A stretch of 64,000 bases of DNA from Pocillopora verrucosa. Taxonomy: Eukaryota > Cnidaria > Anthozoa > Scleractinia > Pocilloporidae. A program made the translations under genes and the position numbers. The stretch is taken from positions 3,439,243 through 3,503,242 of the forward strand of contig NC_089316.1 of the NCBI RefSeq assembly GCF_036669915.1, read 5' to 3'. Shown one piece after another: positions 12,301 to 24,144 of this stretch (position 1 is its first letter; each line of letters begins with the position of its first letter). The notes beneath the pieces are model-generated. The model had not been told where the DNA came from. It searched no databases and worked only from the letters and a program-made list of their open reading frames with translations.

Positions 12301-15300
12301 CTATACATGCATACAACACTTGCAATTATACGAATGCAATCTTTTTTGTTTCAATAGTTATCATTTGTTGGCCAGGAGGCAGAGAGCATACCAGGGATTA
12401 TTGGAAGGAAATATGGGAAGGTTACTACAAGATTGGATTTGAGCTACAACCAGCTAAGGTAAAGATATTTACCCTTATATCAGATTTACAGTGAAACCAA
12501 GAGGTTACTGCATTAGATTCTGTGACAAATGGTTCCATGTGCTTTGTGTGCTGCAACTACTTAACCTTCCCTAATGTTGTTGCTGTGTTCATTTGCATAA
12601 ATTCAGCTCATTTCGGATTTGTGCTGCTTGTCTCGGGAAAAAAATCACCTCACAAAGTCAAAGATTTTACCAGAATTTTTATTGTTGTATTCATTGTGAT
12701 TAACTAGTTCAAAATTGGTGTTACCCCTTTACACCCTAACATCAGTATGTATATTCTCCATACTGTTTGCTAGACATTTCCTAAGGTGCTGACGAGGAGA
12801 AATTGGTTAACAATCATGAGCTTCTTTTTATTCTTTGCAATTCAAGGGTAATATTGTACTAGGGAAAAATCAGATGCTAAGATGCTAGTCAACCTCAGGG
12901 TGAAATATTAAATGTTACCTTGATACACTTTTTGCTTTCTCCACAGATCTCTCAATGGCCTGTACAGTTTTGAAAAACTGGAGGAACTAATCCTTGACAA
13001 CAACCAGCTTGGAGATGATATGGATTTTCCTGAAATGCCCCATGTACACACACTAACGTTAAACAAAAACAAAATATCCTTTTAACCCTGTTTGGGTTAT
13101 CAATTTGTTTATCAAGGAAAAATGCTGTGGGAGCGGGAGGGGGGGGGGGGGTTAACCTGCCATGGTATAGTATTCTGACCAGGGAGGGAAGGAAGCAAAA
13201 TTCCAAGTCACTTCATTTCTTCATTTTACCCTAACCAGGTGAAGCTTAATTGATCCTCTGACCCATAAACAGCTTAACCCTTCACGCACCAATATTGATA
13301 TACAGATTTTCCATACTTTTCTCTATACGTTTTTAAGGGTGCTGACAAGGAGAATTTGTCTAACAATCAAGAGCTTTTTAAGTCGGTGATGGTTTCCTTC
13401 GTTCTGGTGACCTGAATGCTTTAACTCCTAAGAGTGACTAATATCTAATTTCTCCTAACAACATCTCCCCTGAATCAAACATTAAGGTCCTGAGAATGAA
13501 GGAGATGATCACCAAGGAAAGAAGCTCTTGATTGTTGAACAAATTCTCCTTGTCAGAACCCTAAGAAATGTCTAGGGAGTAGTATAGAGAATATGCATAC
13601 TGATGTTAGGGAGTAAAGGGTTAATGTGTGATTCAGGGGTGATATTTTAAGGCGGAATTAGATGGTATTCACTCTTGGGAGTCAAAAGGTGAATGATTTA
13701 TGATTTGCATTCTGAAATGATAAAATGCCACCTGAATTCAAGAATCAGGTGAAAATTCCCCAAACTACATCAGTTTTGGCACATGAATGGTCTGCACAGT
13801 TTAGATCACTCTGTTTCAAGGCTTCAGTTAATGGAAGGGAAGAAAGGAGAATATGAACAGCAAACGGCAGCTGGATTTGTCAGGGAAATAGCTGCAGAAC
13901 CTTACCATTTTCATGTATCCACTTTTCCACTTGTTCCCTTAATTAAGAGCCTGTCACAGCCTAATTTTAAATCATCTCAACAGAGCGATAAGACGAAGTC
14001 ATTTATTGCAGATCACAATTTTTCCTTAATGTCAACACATAGTCAGTCTAGATGTAATTTTGGATAAGCTCTCCAAGAATCTACCCTCACTGAAATACCT
14101 GAGCATGCTGAGTAACCAGGCTTGTCCAAATGAACTGTCCTTTTCACACAGAGACGAGGAAGATTACCAGCGATACAGGTACGTAAACGCAAAGGGTAAT
14201 TTATCAGGGAATATGATCCTTGGTCGGCTCCTAAGAGTGATACGTCCAAGTCCATAGAAACGGTTTTTTCGAGTAAAGCAATTTAGAAGTAATTTAGCTT
14301 TACCACTGAGCCTCGGAGAACCTACGGTGAGCGCGGTCTATTGCGAAGTTCTTATGACACGCGTCCTACAATTCATCATAACAAGAATCTTTTTTAATGT
14401 TTTTTTCATCAGATATTATGTCCTCTACCGCCTGCCAAAGCTAACCTTCCTTGATTCAAGACCTGTTAAACAGGATGAGAGAGATGAGGCTCAACGAGTT
14501 GGTGCTCACATGAAGATTATGGCCCCCTCTGACGAAGACCTGACTAGTAACGTGAGTTCCAAACATAAACAGCTCTTTTCGTTCAGAGAGACACCTCAGT
14601 AAAGAGTGTCCTTTGTTATTCCGCCCCCAACCCCCCGCCCCCCCAAAATACCTAAGGGTTTTCAAAACTGAGTCATCGATGGCTTGTGAGTAGGCTCTCC
14701 TCATTAGAACTTCGGCGGGAAAGTACGAGGCCTTGAGTGACGTAAGCCCGTGAAAGGTCAGTAGATGGTCTAGCAATGATAATTATTAGTACCATACCCC
14801 TGGCAAACCTCTACCCGACTCGTCTCAAATCTTCCCGCGAGCGAAGAAATGCGTGACCTGCAGCGCTGGTAATGAGGGCGTGCTCCAAAGTTAGTTTATG
14901 GAACCTCTATAGTTTGAGTTCTAGGTATCATATCAGCAAAAGACAACAAAGGTGAAAATGAATTATTAAAATGTTACAGTTTCTCTCATATCTTCGCAGC
15001 GACGAATTCCCCGACAATCAGACTAGGAAAAGTAACTAGCAATCCGCAGAGAAAAGTTGCAGCGAATGGAAGGAACATTTAGTAAAATCTTCCTTCCCTT
15101 TCACCGAAATGAGTCGTAGAAATTCAAATTGGTTGGAATTTATGCATGCATAGCAACAAAATTTGGAAGTAGTTCTCTCGAGGTAGGTTAGTGACCCGTG
15201 GCATCGTGTGCTCCTCGATACATAATATAGGATGCTAGAGCCACAGAAACGTCTATCTCTCGTGTGACTGGGGCTTGGAGACGACTGTCATTTCAGACTA

Positions 15301-15544
15301 GTGTCTAGGCCTTTATTCTTCGATGTTTAAGCTGAATCTTCTTCCATTCACGGAATAAATCTTGTCATCTTTTTGTCGACAGACTGCTGATTCGCTGGAA
15401 AGCACGGAATCCTTAAAATACACCCCGCTACCGAGCAATTCAATCACTGCAGGAGATCATAAAGGCACATTTGGACGTTGCCGATACGTCTACTACGGAA
15501 AACAATCGGAAGGCAACAGATTTATAAGAAACAACGAGCTTTAA
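9370..15544 (+). CDS. LRMDA: LRMDA (C10orf11)-like leucine-rich repeat protein, copy 1
   Basis: Six coding exons (9370-9411, 12358-12458, 12947-13073, 14039-14178, 14413-14551, 15383-15544) give 236 residues with every phase closing. The order is a short N-terminus, leucine-rich repeats (LDLSYNQL, then [14 protein letters not shown] and HTLTLNKN), an LRR-cap-like [14 protein letters not shown] block, DEEDYQRYR, and a C-terminal [14 protein letters not shown], SEGNRFIR tail. All of these match human LRMDA, the melanocyte differentiation protein mutated in albinism type 7, thought to work in trafficking of lysosome-related organelles. What it does in a cnidarian is unknown. The third intron is AT-AC, which is why simple reading stops after LNKNK. 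A second intact copy follows 3.9 kb downstream with identical sizes for exons 1-4 and 6. Confidence 0.92.
9885..10210. repeat. Dispersed repeat, about 320 bp, LRMDA-1 intron 1
   Basis: This segment, from cgaagtcctgttaccaatta to gaattttgttatagttttga, matches 17942-18240 closely over its whole length, including the shared phrases gcgaaatgcgagacaa and gacgcgttctgtccactt. It is a dispersed mobile-element family without coding capacity. Its left border carries the atgattacagac phrase also seen near 30180 and 31450. A related shorter stretch occupies about 10380-10760. Confidence 0.65.
10795..11260. repeat. tRNA-derived SINE with duplicated tail
   Basis: A tRNA-like head with an A-box (gttagctcagttggtc) is at about 11090. 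The body phrase aggccttattttcaatactgctcag and its inverse recur on both sides, so two tails flank a shortened head. The same family is better preserved at 36680-37020, where both Pol III boxes can be read. The B-box region here has lost bases, so the copy is surely inactive. Confidence 0.6.
11677..12086. repeat. Two adjacent TTAA-type MITEs in opposite orientation
   Basis: The first copy (about 11677-11870) starts with ctttaactcccaagat and lacks a clean right end. The second (11877-12086, 210 bp) is complete: TTAA, ccctttaactcccatgagtg at the left, and its inverse gggagttaaagagttaa at the right. The two share their interior in opposite orientation. Both lie in intron 1 of LRMDA-1. Confidence 0.75.
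12722..12865. repeat. TTAA-type MITE, second family, fragment
   Basis: Carries the signature accctaacatcagtatgtat, then gctgacgaggagaa and aacaatcatgagcttctt. The same order of blocks appears inverted at 13418-13624 and 59099-59309. It sits in intron 2 of LRMDA-1. Confidence 0.6.
13074..14038 (+). other. U12-type AT-AC intron 3 of LRMDA-1
   Basis: The exon ends ...LNKNK and the intron opens ATATCCTTTT, the U12 consensus 5' site. Near its 3' end is TTCCTTAAT (14022-14030), the U12 branch-point consensus, and the intron ends AC at 14037-14038, about 10 nt from the branch A. Using these ends joins LNKNK to [11 protein letters not shown], which lines up without gaps with human LRMDA. No GT-AG pair does this. 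Paralogue copy 2 has the same signals at 21625-21809. Confidence 0.88.
13264..13624. repeat. TTAA-type MITEs, second family, two nested parts
   Basis: The left part (13264-13417) and right part (13418-13624) are in opposite orientation and share gctgacaaggagaatttgt and aacaatcaagagct blocks. The right one ends gggagtaaagggttaa. The pair lies entirely inside the U12-type intron of LRMDA-1 and explains much of why that intron is five times longer than in copy 2. Confidence 0.7.
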
Positions 15545-16247
15545 GAAATGGTAAAATTTATTATTGAATTTGTTAAGTTTTTGTATATGTGACACCTAGT
15601 CATGAATTATGGGACGAAAAAATTTTCACGAACAAATTGAGCTTGCGAGAGATGCGCCGGCGAGCAGGCCCGCCACAAATTTGTGCGGTTGGCCGCCAGC
15701 GTTTCTTCGCCAGAGGGAAATTACGAGGCCTTGAGCCACGCGAAGCGGTTTACTTCTCCCTGATTCGTCTCAAATCTTCCCGCGGGCGGAGATACGCGCA
15801 TCTTGTAGCGCTGAACATGACGGCCTGCTCGAAGCCTAGCGAGAAATTTACCTCGTGATCAATCTCGAATGCGTTCAATCTCTTTTTAGGCTTTCGGGCA
15901 AAAAAATACCACTGGAACGAGTACAAAGAATCTGGCCCCTTTTTAGGGGAAGCAGACCTACTGGTTTCCAAAGCAAATTTGAACTTCAATCATAATAGCA
16001 CTTCTTTTTTTAAAAAAATATTTTATTGAACAAAATTGATTGGGAAGAAAGCAGTGTCTTATTATGTTTGAAGGAAGTTCGCAAGCCAGACGCTGGCGTC
16101 TTATGACTTACCATTTTTTATCAGTGATGTTTTCTTTATAATTTGTTTTAGATATTGTTTTACGCACTTAAATGTACTAGTGATGCAGAGTTTTACCGTT
16201 TTGCAGTTATTAAAATACATTTAGGAAGTTAGTAGAGTTTTATTGTT

Positions 16248-16526
16248 AGAGCGCTTTTCCGTTTTGCGTCGTTAAACCAAAACTTAAGTTACCACATCGG
16301 CCAATCAGAGGAGAGTAAAATACCTTTAAGAGCCAATGAGAACTCAAAATCAAACTAAACAAACTGCTTAAAGTGCGGGAAAACGCGGGCGACCAAGTCG
16401 TGATTGGTTTCAGTTTTGCATCTGATTGGTCATGAGGGTGGTGCGAGTTTTCTGGACCAATCAGGGTGAAGAAAAGCAAAACCAAAGTAACCAGATTACT
16501 TTCGACAGTCAATTGAAAATCGCTCT
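16248..16526. repeat. MITE with AGAGCG terminal inverted repeats
   Basis: A 279-bp element begins agagcgcttttc and ends with the inverse form gaaaatcgctct. It contains several CCAATCA-like boxes and the phrase cgaccaagtcgtgattggtt. A second copy is at about 45690-45960 with the same interior order. Non-coding DNA transposon remnant. Confidence 0.7.
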
Positions 16527-17941
16527 ATTTATATACAGGTGTTTTTGTCCAAAGTAACCTTTTGTGAAACACTTTAGAATATATGTCAAAACGACATTTT
16601 ATTCTGAAATTCTAACAATAAACCCGTATTGTTTTGCTCAACTTTCCTTCGTAATCGGAAAGGTTTTTTTTCTTGTTATTATTTTAAGGGAAAGAAAGAA
16701 TTATTTAATGTACAAGTCGAACTTCTGTTTTAGTCTGAAAAGTGTATGAAGAATGCCTTAGCGTCGAAAACTGAAGTTCCCTTTTTTCGATTGTCATGAC
16801 TATTTTTTTAGAGCGATTTTAACTTTTTATCTATAGTAAGCTGAACTAAATGCGATGACGTCGAGAAAGACTTTGGAAATCCTGATTAGGATAGATACAA
16901 ATAAATACACAAAGTAAAATGTAATAAAAACTATTGCGTGGTAATGATACTGTTTACGATGCAAGTTACCCCTTTTTATAAACTGACTAAGAGTCTGATA
17001 ATTCATTCAGACAAAAAAAATTCGTCTTTGAAAAGTTCGGTTTTCTCGTACAAGTCCTCTTGTTCAAAATCTGGAATAGTAATATTTGCAACCCGCGTCG
17101 AGTGTTGTTGAAACACCGCGCTCTCCTTTTAATATTGAGTTTTATTTCAGGCGATCCGGTTTTCCTGTTGCCAACCCTACTGAGGGGGAAGGAGGAAGGG
17201 GAAATGTTTTAACAATCTTGACAGGGATTATACATACTATGTTAGCTTCAATTAAGTTGATACGGAAAATGTGTTCAGGAAAACCTCTGGTCCGATATAT
17301 TGCGCCAAATAAATTAGAAACCGAGCTTGCACAAAAGGAACACGATGACAATTTTTCGCTCCGCGCCGATAAAGGATAAACATTTTTGCTTTCATACATA
17401 CTCCTACCGCGATTATTAGCGACAGAGAAGGCTTGGCTGCATCAATGATCCTTTAGCATGCACGCAATATGGAACTGTCTTATCCCCACCAAAGTGACGT
17501 GAGCGTTTTCGAAGAAAAGTTATATATGAAAAAAAAATTAGTCTCCTTAAAGATCTTTTTGGGAAGGTCTCTTTTAAAGAGCTATGTGGAAGCCAGCGGA
17601 AAGGCTACACTCTCGTTTACAATCGGTGTGACTGTAGCGCATTACCGTAGTATTAAAGATGCTTTTTTCAGCACTCGGATGATCACGCGTAAACACACAC
17701 AAACCTTGTAATTATATACTGTAACTAACTGACAAGGCCACACATGCCTCTTTCCTATGACTAGTACACTTGATGGTGTATAGTGTGTATATATCACTAA
17801 TTTAACATGCTGAAGCCACTGTATAAAAAAAAATGTACGTTGCTATGGTAGACATGGCTAAAACGTGGTACTCCTCTTGCCGAAGAATAACATGGAAGCT
17901 AGGCATGTGAGGTTGGGGGAACCAGCCTTATGACTTTTGCT

Positions 17942-18240
17942 CTACGAAGTCCTGTTACCAATTAATCAAAACTATGACAACATTTGAGAAAGAAACCAGA
18001 CATCGGTTGTACGTTTTCATAAATAACAACAGGTAACACGGCGAAATGCGAGACAACAGCGCGCGCACATGACGCGTTCTGTCCACTTGAACAAACATGA
18101 CGAGTTAACTGTCCCTTTAACTGTCCTATTACACTGTCCAATTATAAACGTGACGCGTACACTGTCCCATTAGTGTTCAAAGCGGACAGGTGATGACCAA
18201 TCACATTCGAGAATTTTGTTATAGTTTTGATCACATCAAA
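17942..18240. repeat. Dispersed repeat, second copy of the 9885-10210 family
   Basis: Close match to 9885-10210 in the same orientation, from acgaagtcctgttaccaatt through gcgaaatgcgagacaa to gaattttgttatagttttga. Since one copy is inside LRMDA-1 intron 1 and the other lies upstream of LRMDA-2 exon 1, they are separate insertions, not part of the gene duplication. Confidence 0.65.
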
Positions 18241-18266
18241 TATATTTAGCCATATACAACTGTCTT

Positions 18267-18454
18267 TAACCCTTTCACTTCCACGATCTAGATTTTTCAT
18301 ATCGTTTTAGTTAATTTGGTGATCTGTTGAATAATATCCCACCAGTTGACACCTTTGATAATTCTTTCACCTCTCGTGATCTTGCTCCTTGGGAATGTAT
18401 TGATGATGTGAAGAGAAATTCATTATTGGTCACTCCTGGAAACGATAGGGTTAA
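18267..18454. repeat. TTAA-type MITE, diverged copy
   Basis: Begins taaccctttcacttccacga and ends cctggaaacgatagggttaa. The interior keeps gatgatgtgaagagaaattc, a variant of the family's core. Upstream of LRMDA-2. Confidence 0.55.
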
Positions 18455-19406
18455 AATCACCAAATTCTTAAAAATAATAGTCCTTTGGCTCAGGAGCTGA
18501 TCCCAAAAATGTCGAACAGGATGGGAGCAGTCAAAGAGGAAGGAGAATGGGCAAGCCGAATGAGGAATTTTAACAAAAAATAACACAAAAACAATGCGTG
18601 AAGGCCTGTCATCCATGTATTTATATCACTGTCACGAAATATCAAATGAAGTATGAAAAATTATGCCGATTTGTTGATTTTGTCAGTCGGAACATCTTGG
18701 TACTCGAACATGAGCTTCATCAAAAATTTATTTTTCATGAGCGTTTGATTAAGGAAAATCTAGGCTTCTGGTGCAGTGAAGTGACTTACCTTTGAGCAGA
18801 AGGGTACTTAGACTGCTCAGATGGCCTGTAATTTCGGTGAAGGCGTGACACGATTTCCGCTTACAACTGAGATGGAGTAACAAAACAGGAGAAACAAAGG
18901 ATAGTTGACTTGATGACAGCTTGCTTTGAAAAACCTTTCCGGATCATCCTTGATCAAACTTTCAAATTATGAAGAAAAGAAGGCAAAATTGATGACAACT
19001 TCCTCTGAAATTTTCGGTGTGACCACTGTTGATGAAACTTTCAACGGATGCCCTGTTGATGACGCTAAATATTGCGGTGATGTAATAAAGTCATATGGTT
19101 ACCACTCCCTGTCGCGAGCTCTCGATAGGGCCAGAATAACGATTAATCCCTAGCGGGTCGTAAGATGACTGACGCGGAGCACATCCATGAAGTGTGTGGT
19201 GCGTGATTCACGTGGATCGCGTGACTTTCTCCTGACAGGAACAATATAAAATAGAAGGGGTTTTTTCAAAGATTGCCCAGAAGGGACAGATTTGGTACCG
19301 AGTTACATGCAAAACATCACAAGTTGAATGGAGGCCGCACGTTTATCAAGACAAGTCTACCTAGGAACTAATCTCTAAAAAAAATCCCTTTTTTTCGGAC
19401 AAAGCA

Positions 19407-22400
19407 ATGGAAAATTCAGACGCAGGTTTTATAATTAGTGATACCCAGGTAAGGAGAAATGTTTGTTCTCGGCTTTTGATGTTTTAATCGAGTGTGTTCA
19501 ATTTGCTGTTCCGAATCATCCTTCTGTCATATGATCTTTAACATTGTTTTGAACTTGAATTGGCCCTATTTCATATTTTAATTTTCAAAGTTGAATTCGA
19601 TTCAATATGAGCAGTCTTTGTCTAACATCTTCGAATAATCTAAATGGTTCAAATATGATTTCAATGGAACAGTCTGAAAACCTTTTTTTTTTGTACTGTG
19701 TTTGATTTCGACTACTTTGGGACTCGCAAACGATAGGAGGCGACAGTCACTCAGAGTCTCAAATCGTCACAGTTTTAATCTCTAGGACTGGGACCGACAA
19801 CAATTTTCATACACGGGTTTAACGCTTATAGAATCATTAGGCTGCATATTTTTCAAGAAATTTTTTGTACAATGGCGGAACCAGGAATTTCTTGATGGGA
19901 AGGGGGGAAGGGGGGAAGTGTGGTGTCTAAACTTTGATTCAGAAAACACGTTTTTTTTTTGTCAATGTTTCCTTACTCGGAACTGGTTAGATCAAATGAC
20001 CACCACAAACTGTATAATATCAAGCCAAGCTTTAATAATTATTCGATCTAAAAGGAATACATTTATAATTCGCAATCAGAACAAACGCAAATCAAGTCTT
20101 AATCTCGTAGCTAAATTCAAAGACTTCAATGTAAACTTACTTCTGTAGCGGGTCGTTACAACAGTCTCACTTTACAGGTTAACAGATTCTTCAGGTAAGC
20201 GGATTTAGAGACAGAAAAATGATAACAAAATAACTTCTTTCTCACTTCGATGCCGGTGAAAAACTGACTTAAAACATAATAATCTAACGCTTTTAAATCA
20301 ATCTATGGAATAAATGTCAATCACAATTCTCGTCATTAAGTAAATCTGTCAACAAGAGGCAACGCCTATTTGATGAAGGAAACAACCCTTTATTGATGTA
20401 TCCACCAACTCAATCATTTATTTTCTTTTAGATTAAAACCTTAATAAGGTAAGAAATATTTGAAGACATATATTGTAATTACGTTAAGTTAAGCAGTAGT
20501 ACGCGATCCTGTTGTTTAAAAAAATTGAGTTTAAACAAGTAGTGAAGAAACCCACAGGTCTGATGGGAGTAGGGTGCTGTAATAAAATATCCTCAACAGA
20601 CGCACACCGATAAGGAATTCAACTTTTCTGAAAAGAGTTTCCGGTTTATGAAAGGGATGAATCTTTAAATCAGTAAAATAACATTTTGATTGAGAAAATA
20701 GGCTGTGAAACATGTACTCATTAAAACTCGATTTTTAACACAGTTGTCTTTACGCGACCTTAATTGGAATGAAAAAAAAACTTCGTGATTTAATTTAACT
20801 CAAGTTGGCTGGCGCCAAGTCCAAAGTATCTTTTATTTTACTCAATCAAAAGAACGTGGTCTGGATAGAATTAAGATGAACTTAAAGATATCAGTTGGAT
20901 ATTTTAACACAATTCCGTCAGTAAAACTCCACTTTCAGATAAATCTTGATTGTGTTATCTCTTTGTTTTTGGTCAGTTGTCGCTTGTTTGTCGTGAAGCT
21001 AAGAACATACCAGAGACTATTGGCAGGAAATATGGGAAAGTAGTCAAGATCTTGGACCTGAGCTCTAACGGACTGAGGTAAAACAAAAATTGCGCAGCAA
21101 TAGCCGTTTTCGATAAGTTCAACTTATCCTCCTTCTTCCCCATCTGTCACGTTTTTTTCATTTACTGCTTCATATCCACAGCGCCCAAAATGCTCACCGG
21201 GCGGTGACATACGGCGATGCCCATAATCAGAGTTCGTTATAAGTTCTTAGTCTTTCCTATAGGTCACGTTACCGAGATGTGCTGATGGAGAAGATCTGGG
21301 AGATGGTTTTACTGGGAACATTACTGAGTGCCCTGCTACACGGGATTCTTTACCGTCCCTGGGGAGACTACGCCCTTTTCAGCGGAACAAACACATCATA
21401 GCCAAATAAGAAAGTTTCCCAACACAAAGCTAACCTTTTGTTACCAATCAGACTCTTCTTTTGATTGCTTTTTTCATCATTATTTATTTATTTGCAGATC
21501 GTTGAACGGGTTGTACTGTTTCGAAAATCTGGAGGAACTAATTCTTGACAATAACCAGCTAGGAGATGATGTGGAAATTCCCGTAATGGCCAATTTACAC
21601 ACGCTGACGTTAAACAAAAACAATATATCCTTTTCATTTTAACTTGCACCCTGGATAGAGCGGCCCTGTAACTTGCCACAGACATATCCTTCGGGTGCTG
21701 ATAACTGGCATCCTTCCCTTTGAGGCTATTGTCAAGAGAGGCCAATGTAAAACGTTTTCATCAATTTTTTCTTTTTTTCTTTCTTTGTTTGATCCTTAAT
21801 TTTTAATACATATCCAATCTAGACGGATTCTTGGACAAAGTTTCCAAGAATTTACCTTCTCTGAAATATCTCAGCTTGCTTAGTAACCAGGCCTGTCCAA
21901 ACGAACTGTCATTTTCCTACAGAGACGAGGAAGATTACCAGCGATACAGGTTATTTTTTTACTTCATCTTAATCTAACACCAAATTCTCATAATTGATTT
22001 AGACAAAAATGTGTAGCAGCTAGAGGGGAGAATTAACAGTTAGATCTTGGGAGTTAAAGGGTTAACTTCCACTTTTCTCAGGTTAGGTTATCGACGAGTT
22101 GCTTGAAAATGTTTTTATCGTTGTTACAAAGTGAACAAACTATCTAAATGGAATGTATAAGTTATTTCCAAGATGCCCGGGAGTCTGGGACCTCTTTCTT
22201 TGAGTGCAAAGCCTTTGATATTAAAATCATTTTCACTCTTAAAAATAAGAAATCCCGTGCAAAATAATTTTCAGTTTATCGAGTAAGGTTTTCAGACTGG
22301 AGGTTTGTCAACTTGAAGCCTTGACCTGTTATGTTTCTGTCTTATCGTCATTGTTAACGGTGATAATGATGATGCTGATGATTGTGATTTTAATGACGCA

Positions 22401-22993
22401 AATGATAACAGTAATGATGATAACAATATTGCTCTTAATAATGATTGTTATGAAAAACGTTGATAACGATGACGATGACGTGACCACAATGCTAATGATA
22501 TATGATGACGTTAGCTTGACTATATGACCTGTACAACATGAATTTTCTTTAATCTTTGATTCATTCTTCAGATATTATGTACTTCACCGACTGCCAAACT
22601 TAACATTTCTCGATTCAAGGCCTGTTAAAAAGGCAGAGAAAAGAGAGGCACAGAGGGTTGGTGCTTACATGAAGATCGTTGCTCCTTCACTAACCGACCT
22701 GGTAAGTTACAGAAAATTGTGACATTGAAACGCGTTTACCCCAATTAAGAAAATCTAAAACTCAAATATAGTACGCCCTCTGTGACCATAGTATACCAAT
22801 TTCTTTGCGTTATAATTTTCTTGATTGACAGAAAGCTCAAATGCAAGAAAGCGTAGAATTATCAAGATTCACTCCACTACCCAGTACCACAAAGGCTCCT
22901 GGGAAACACAAGGGGACGTTTGGACGTATTCGGTACAACTACTCTGGAAAGAATTCTGAAGGCAACAGATTTATAAAAAATGCTCAGCTTTGA
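19407..22993 (+). CDS. LRMDA: LRMDA (C10orf11)-like leucine-rich repeat protein, copy 2
   Basis: Six coding exons (19407-19448, 20977-21077, 21498-21624, 21810-21949, 22572-22701, 22832-22993) give 233 residues. Exons 1, 2, 3, 4 and 6 are exactly as long as in copy 1 (42, 101, 127, 140, 162 nt); only exon 5 differs (130 against 139 nt). The protein keeps the repeats LDLSSNGL and [14 protein letters not shown], the [14 protein letters not shown] cap, DEEDYQRYR and SEGNRFIKN. In the C-terminal RCRYVYYGK block it reads RIRYNYSGK, so this copy is the more diverged one there. The first exon is poorly conserved ([14 protein letters not shown]), which suggests a flexible N-terminus. Intron 3 is again AT-AC. 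The gene looks functional: all splice sites and the frame are intact. An AATAAA follows the stop by 30 nt. Confidence 0.92.
21625..21809 (+). other. U12-type AT-AC intron 3 of LRMDA-2
   Basis: Opens ATATCCTTTT directly after ...LNKNN and ends ...AATAC at 21808-21809. TCCTTAAT at 21793-21800 is the branch-point consensus, about 10 nt from the end. Splicing here yields [10 protein letters not shown], matching both copy 1 and human LRMDA. Only 185 bp long, against 965 bp in copy 1. Confidence 0.88.
21975..22064. repeat. TTAA-type MITE fragment (right half)
   Basis: Matches the right half of the 5772-5983 element (accaaattctcata..., gtagcagctagaggggagaa, gggagttaaagggttaa). It begins only 25 bp after exon 4 of LRMDA-2, close to the splice donor. 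Confidence 0.6.
22360..22515. repeat. Degenerate GAT/AAT trinucleotide tract
   Basis: A run of imperfect gat, aat and atg triplets in intron 4 of LRMDA-2. The open frame across it, coding mainly Met, Ile, Thr and Asp, is a by-product of the tract and not a gene. Confidence 0.6.
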
Positions 22994-23022
22994 AGCTGAA
23001 AACTATTTTACAAGTTTGTTGT

Positions 23023-23028
23023 AATAAA
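23023..23028 (+). terminator. Poly(A) signal of LRMDA-2
   Basis: AATAAA 30 nt after the TGA of LRMDA-2, followed by a GT-rich stretch (ccttgtgcttggtggg) that fits a downstream element. This would make a very short 3' UTR. Confidence 0.55.
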
Positions 23029-23934
23029 GAACCTTGTGCTTGGTGGGATTAGATTCCATTCCTCTCATCACTAACTGAGTTCGAGCTCCGTACTGTAAGA
23101 TACTGACCAAGATTTCCTACTCGGATTTAAGGCCCGCGCGCTCGCGCTTCGCATGGCATTCCTGTCATAACTCTATTTCAGACTATTCTTAGCAAATCAA
23201 TTTTCCTTGAGCATAGAAAATGGGCAGGATTCGCATTGATAGTATCGTTGTGTTATAAATAAGAGCTGGTTTGTCCTATCTTCCCACTCAGCTTAATTGT
23301 CAAGGAGAAATTAAAAAAAGAGAAAATATTTTAAAACCTTTTGGATAAAATAGAGTGGAAAATCTAACTAAAACAGAAAGACTACATGGACATCAATAAA
23401 CTTCGTTACTGAAAATGAAAAGGTAGCATTGATTTATCTCCCCTCCCTCCAACCTGCCTCCCCCTCCCCCCAGTGTACTTTCTTCTCGAGTTGTTCTGTC
23501 ACGGTATAAGAGTAAGGTGATGTCATGCAAAAAACGTTTTTTATTTTCTATTAATAAACTCGAACTACTATGACAGTTTAAGCTTGTCATATGCTATTTC
23601 TAGGTTCATTTTAAAAATTTGTTTTTAATGCGTTTTAAACAAAAGGCAAACTACAGCTGTATTGCTTAACCGTTGTAAACACCGCGCAACAAGGATCAGT
23701 CTACAGAATAAAAACGTCTAAAAGGCCCTTCTCACTTCTTTTCTTACATCTATTAGAGAAAAACTCAAGCTATCAACACCATTATATAGCGCATGTTGTC
23801 TAAGAGAATACAAATTGTTAACATTATGAAACGAACTTGTCATGAAACTGTTCACTATACAAACTAAGATACAGCTAAATTATTAGTCTGAATATAATTA
23901 AGAGCAATACCAAACATTCGCGGTATCATTCATT

Positions 23935-24144
23935 TTAACCCTCGCTCCCAGATCCTCTCAGTAATTCTCCTTACTTTCTGCCATACGATCCTTATAATTT
24001 TAAGTAAGAGAACTTGGAATTGGATCAACTAATAATACCCAAAATTGATATTTGTCTATATTCTCATCACTTGTCTTCTTGATATTGTAATGATGATATA
24101 AGGAGAAATTCTGTCTTGGTCAATCATGGGAGTTAAAGGGTTAA
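23935..24144. repeat. Complete TTAA-type MITE, 210 bp
   Basis: Flanked by TTAA on both sides, with ccctcgctcccagatc at the left and catgggagttaaaggg at the right. The interior (ttggatcaactaataat, ctcatcacttgtcttcttga, aaggagaaattctgtcttgg) is the family's standard order. It is one of the best-preserved copies and a good reference for the family. Confidence 0.8.

Larger units (their letters stand above)
15545..19406. other. Intergenic region between the two LRMDA copies
   Basis: No reading frame here looks like a gene; the open frames (for example around 17086-17379 and 18926-19153) lack recognisable similarity and splice context. The gap holds a MITE at 16248-16526, a copy of the 320-bp dispersed repeat at 17942-18240, and a TTAA-type MITE at 18267-18454. 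The last few hundred bases before 19407 should be the promoter and 5' UTR of copy 2. Confidence 0.45.

Noticed and set aside
14456..14776. 106-codon minus-strand frame
   Set aside because: Antisense to exon 5 of LRMDA-1 and its flanking intron.
17086..17379. 97-codon frame between the LRMDA copies
   Set aside because: No similarity that I recognise, starts without context, and overlaps an antisense frame of similar length; too weak to call.
22321..22527. 68-codon frame rich in Met, Ile and Asp
   Set aside because: Product of a GAT/AAT triplet tract within an intron of LRMDA-2.
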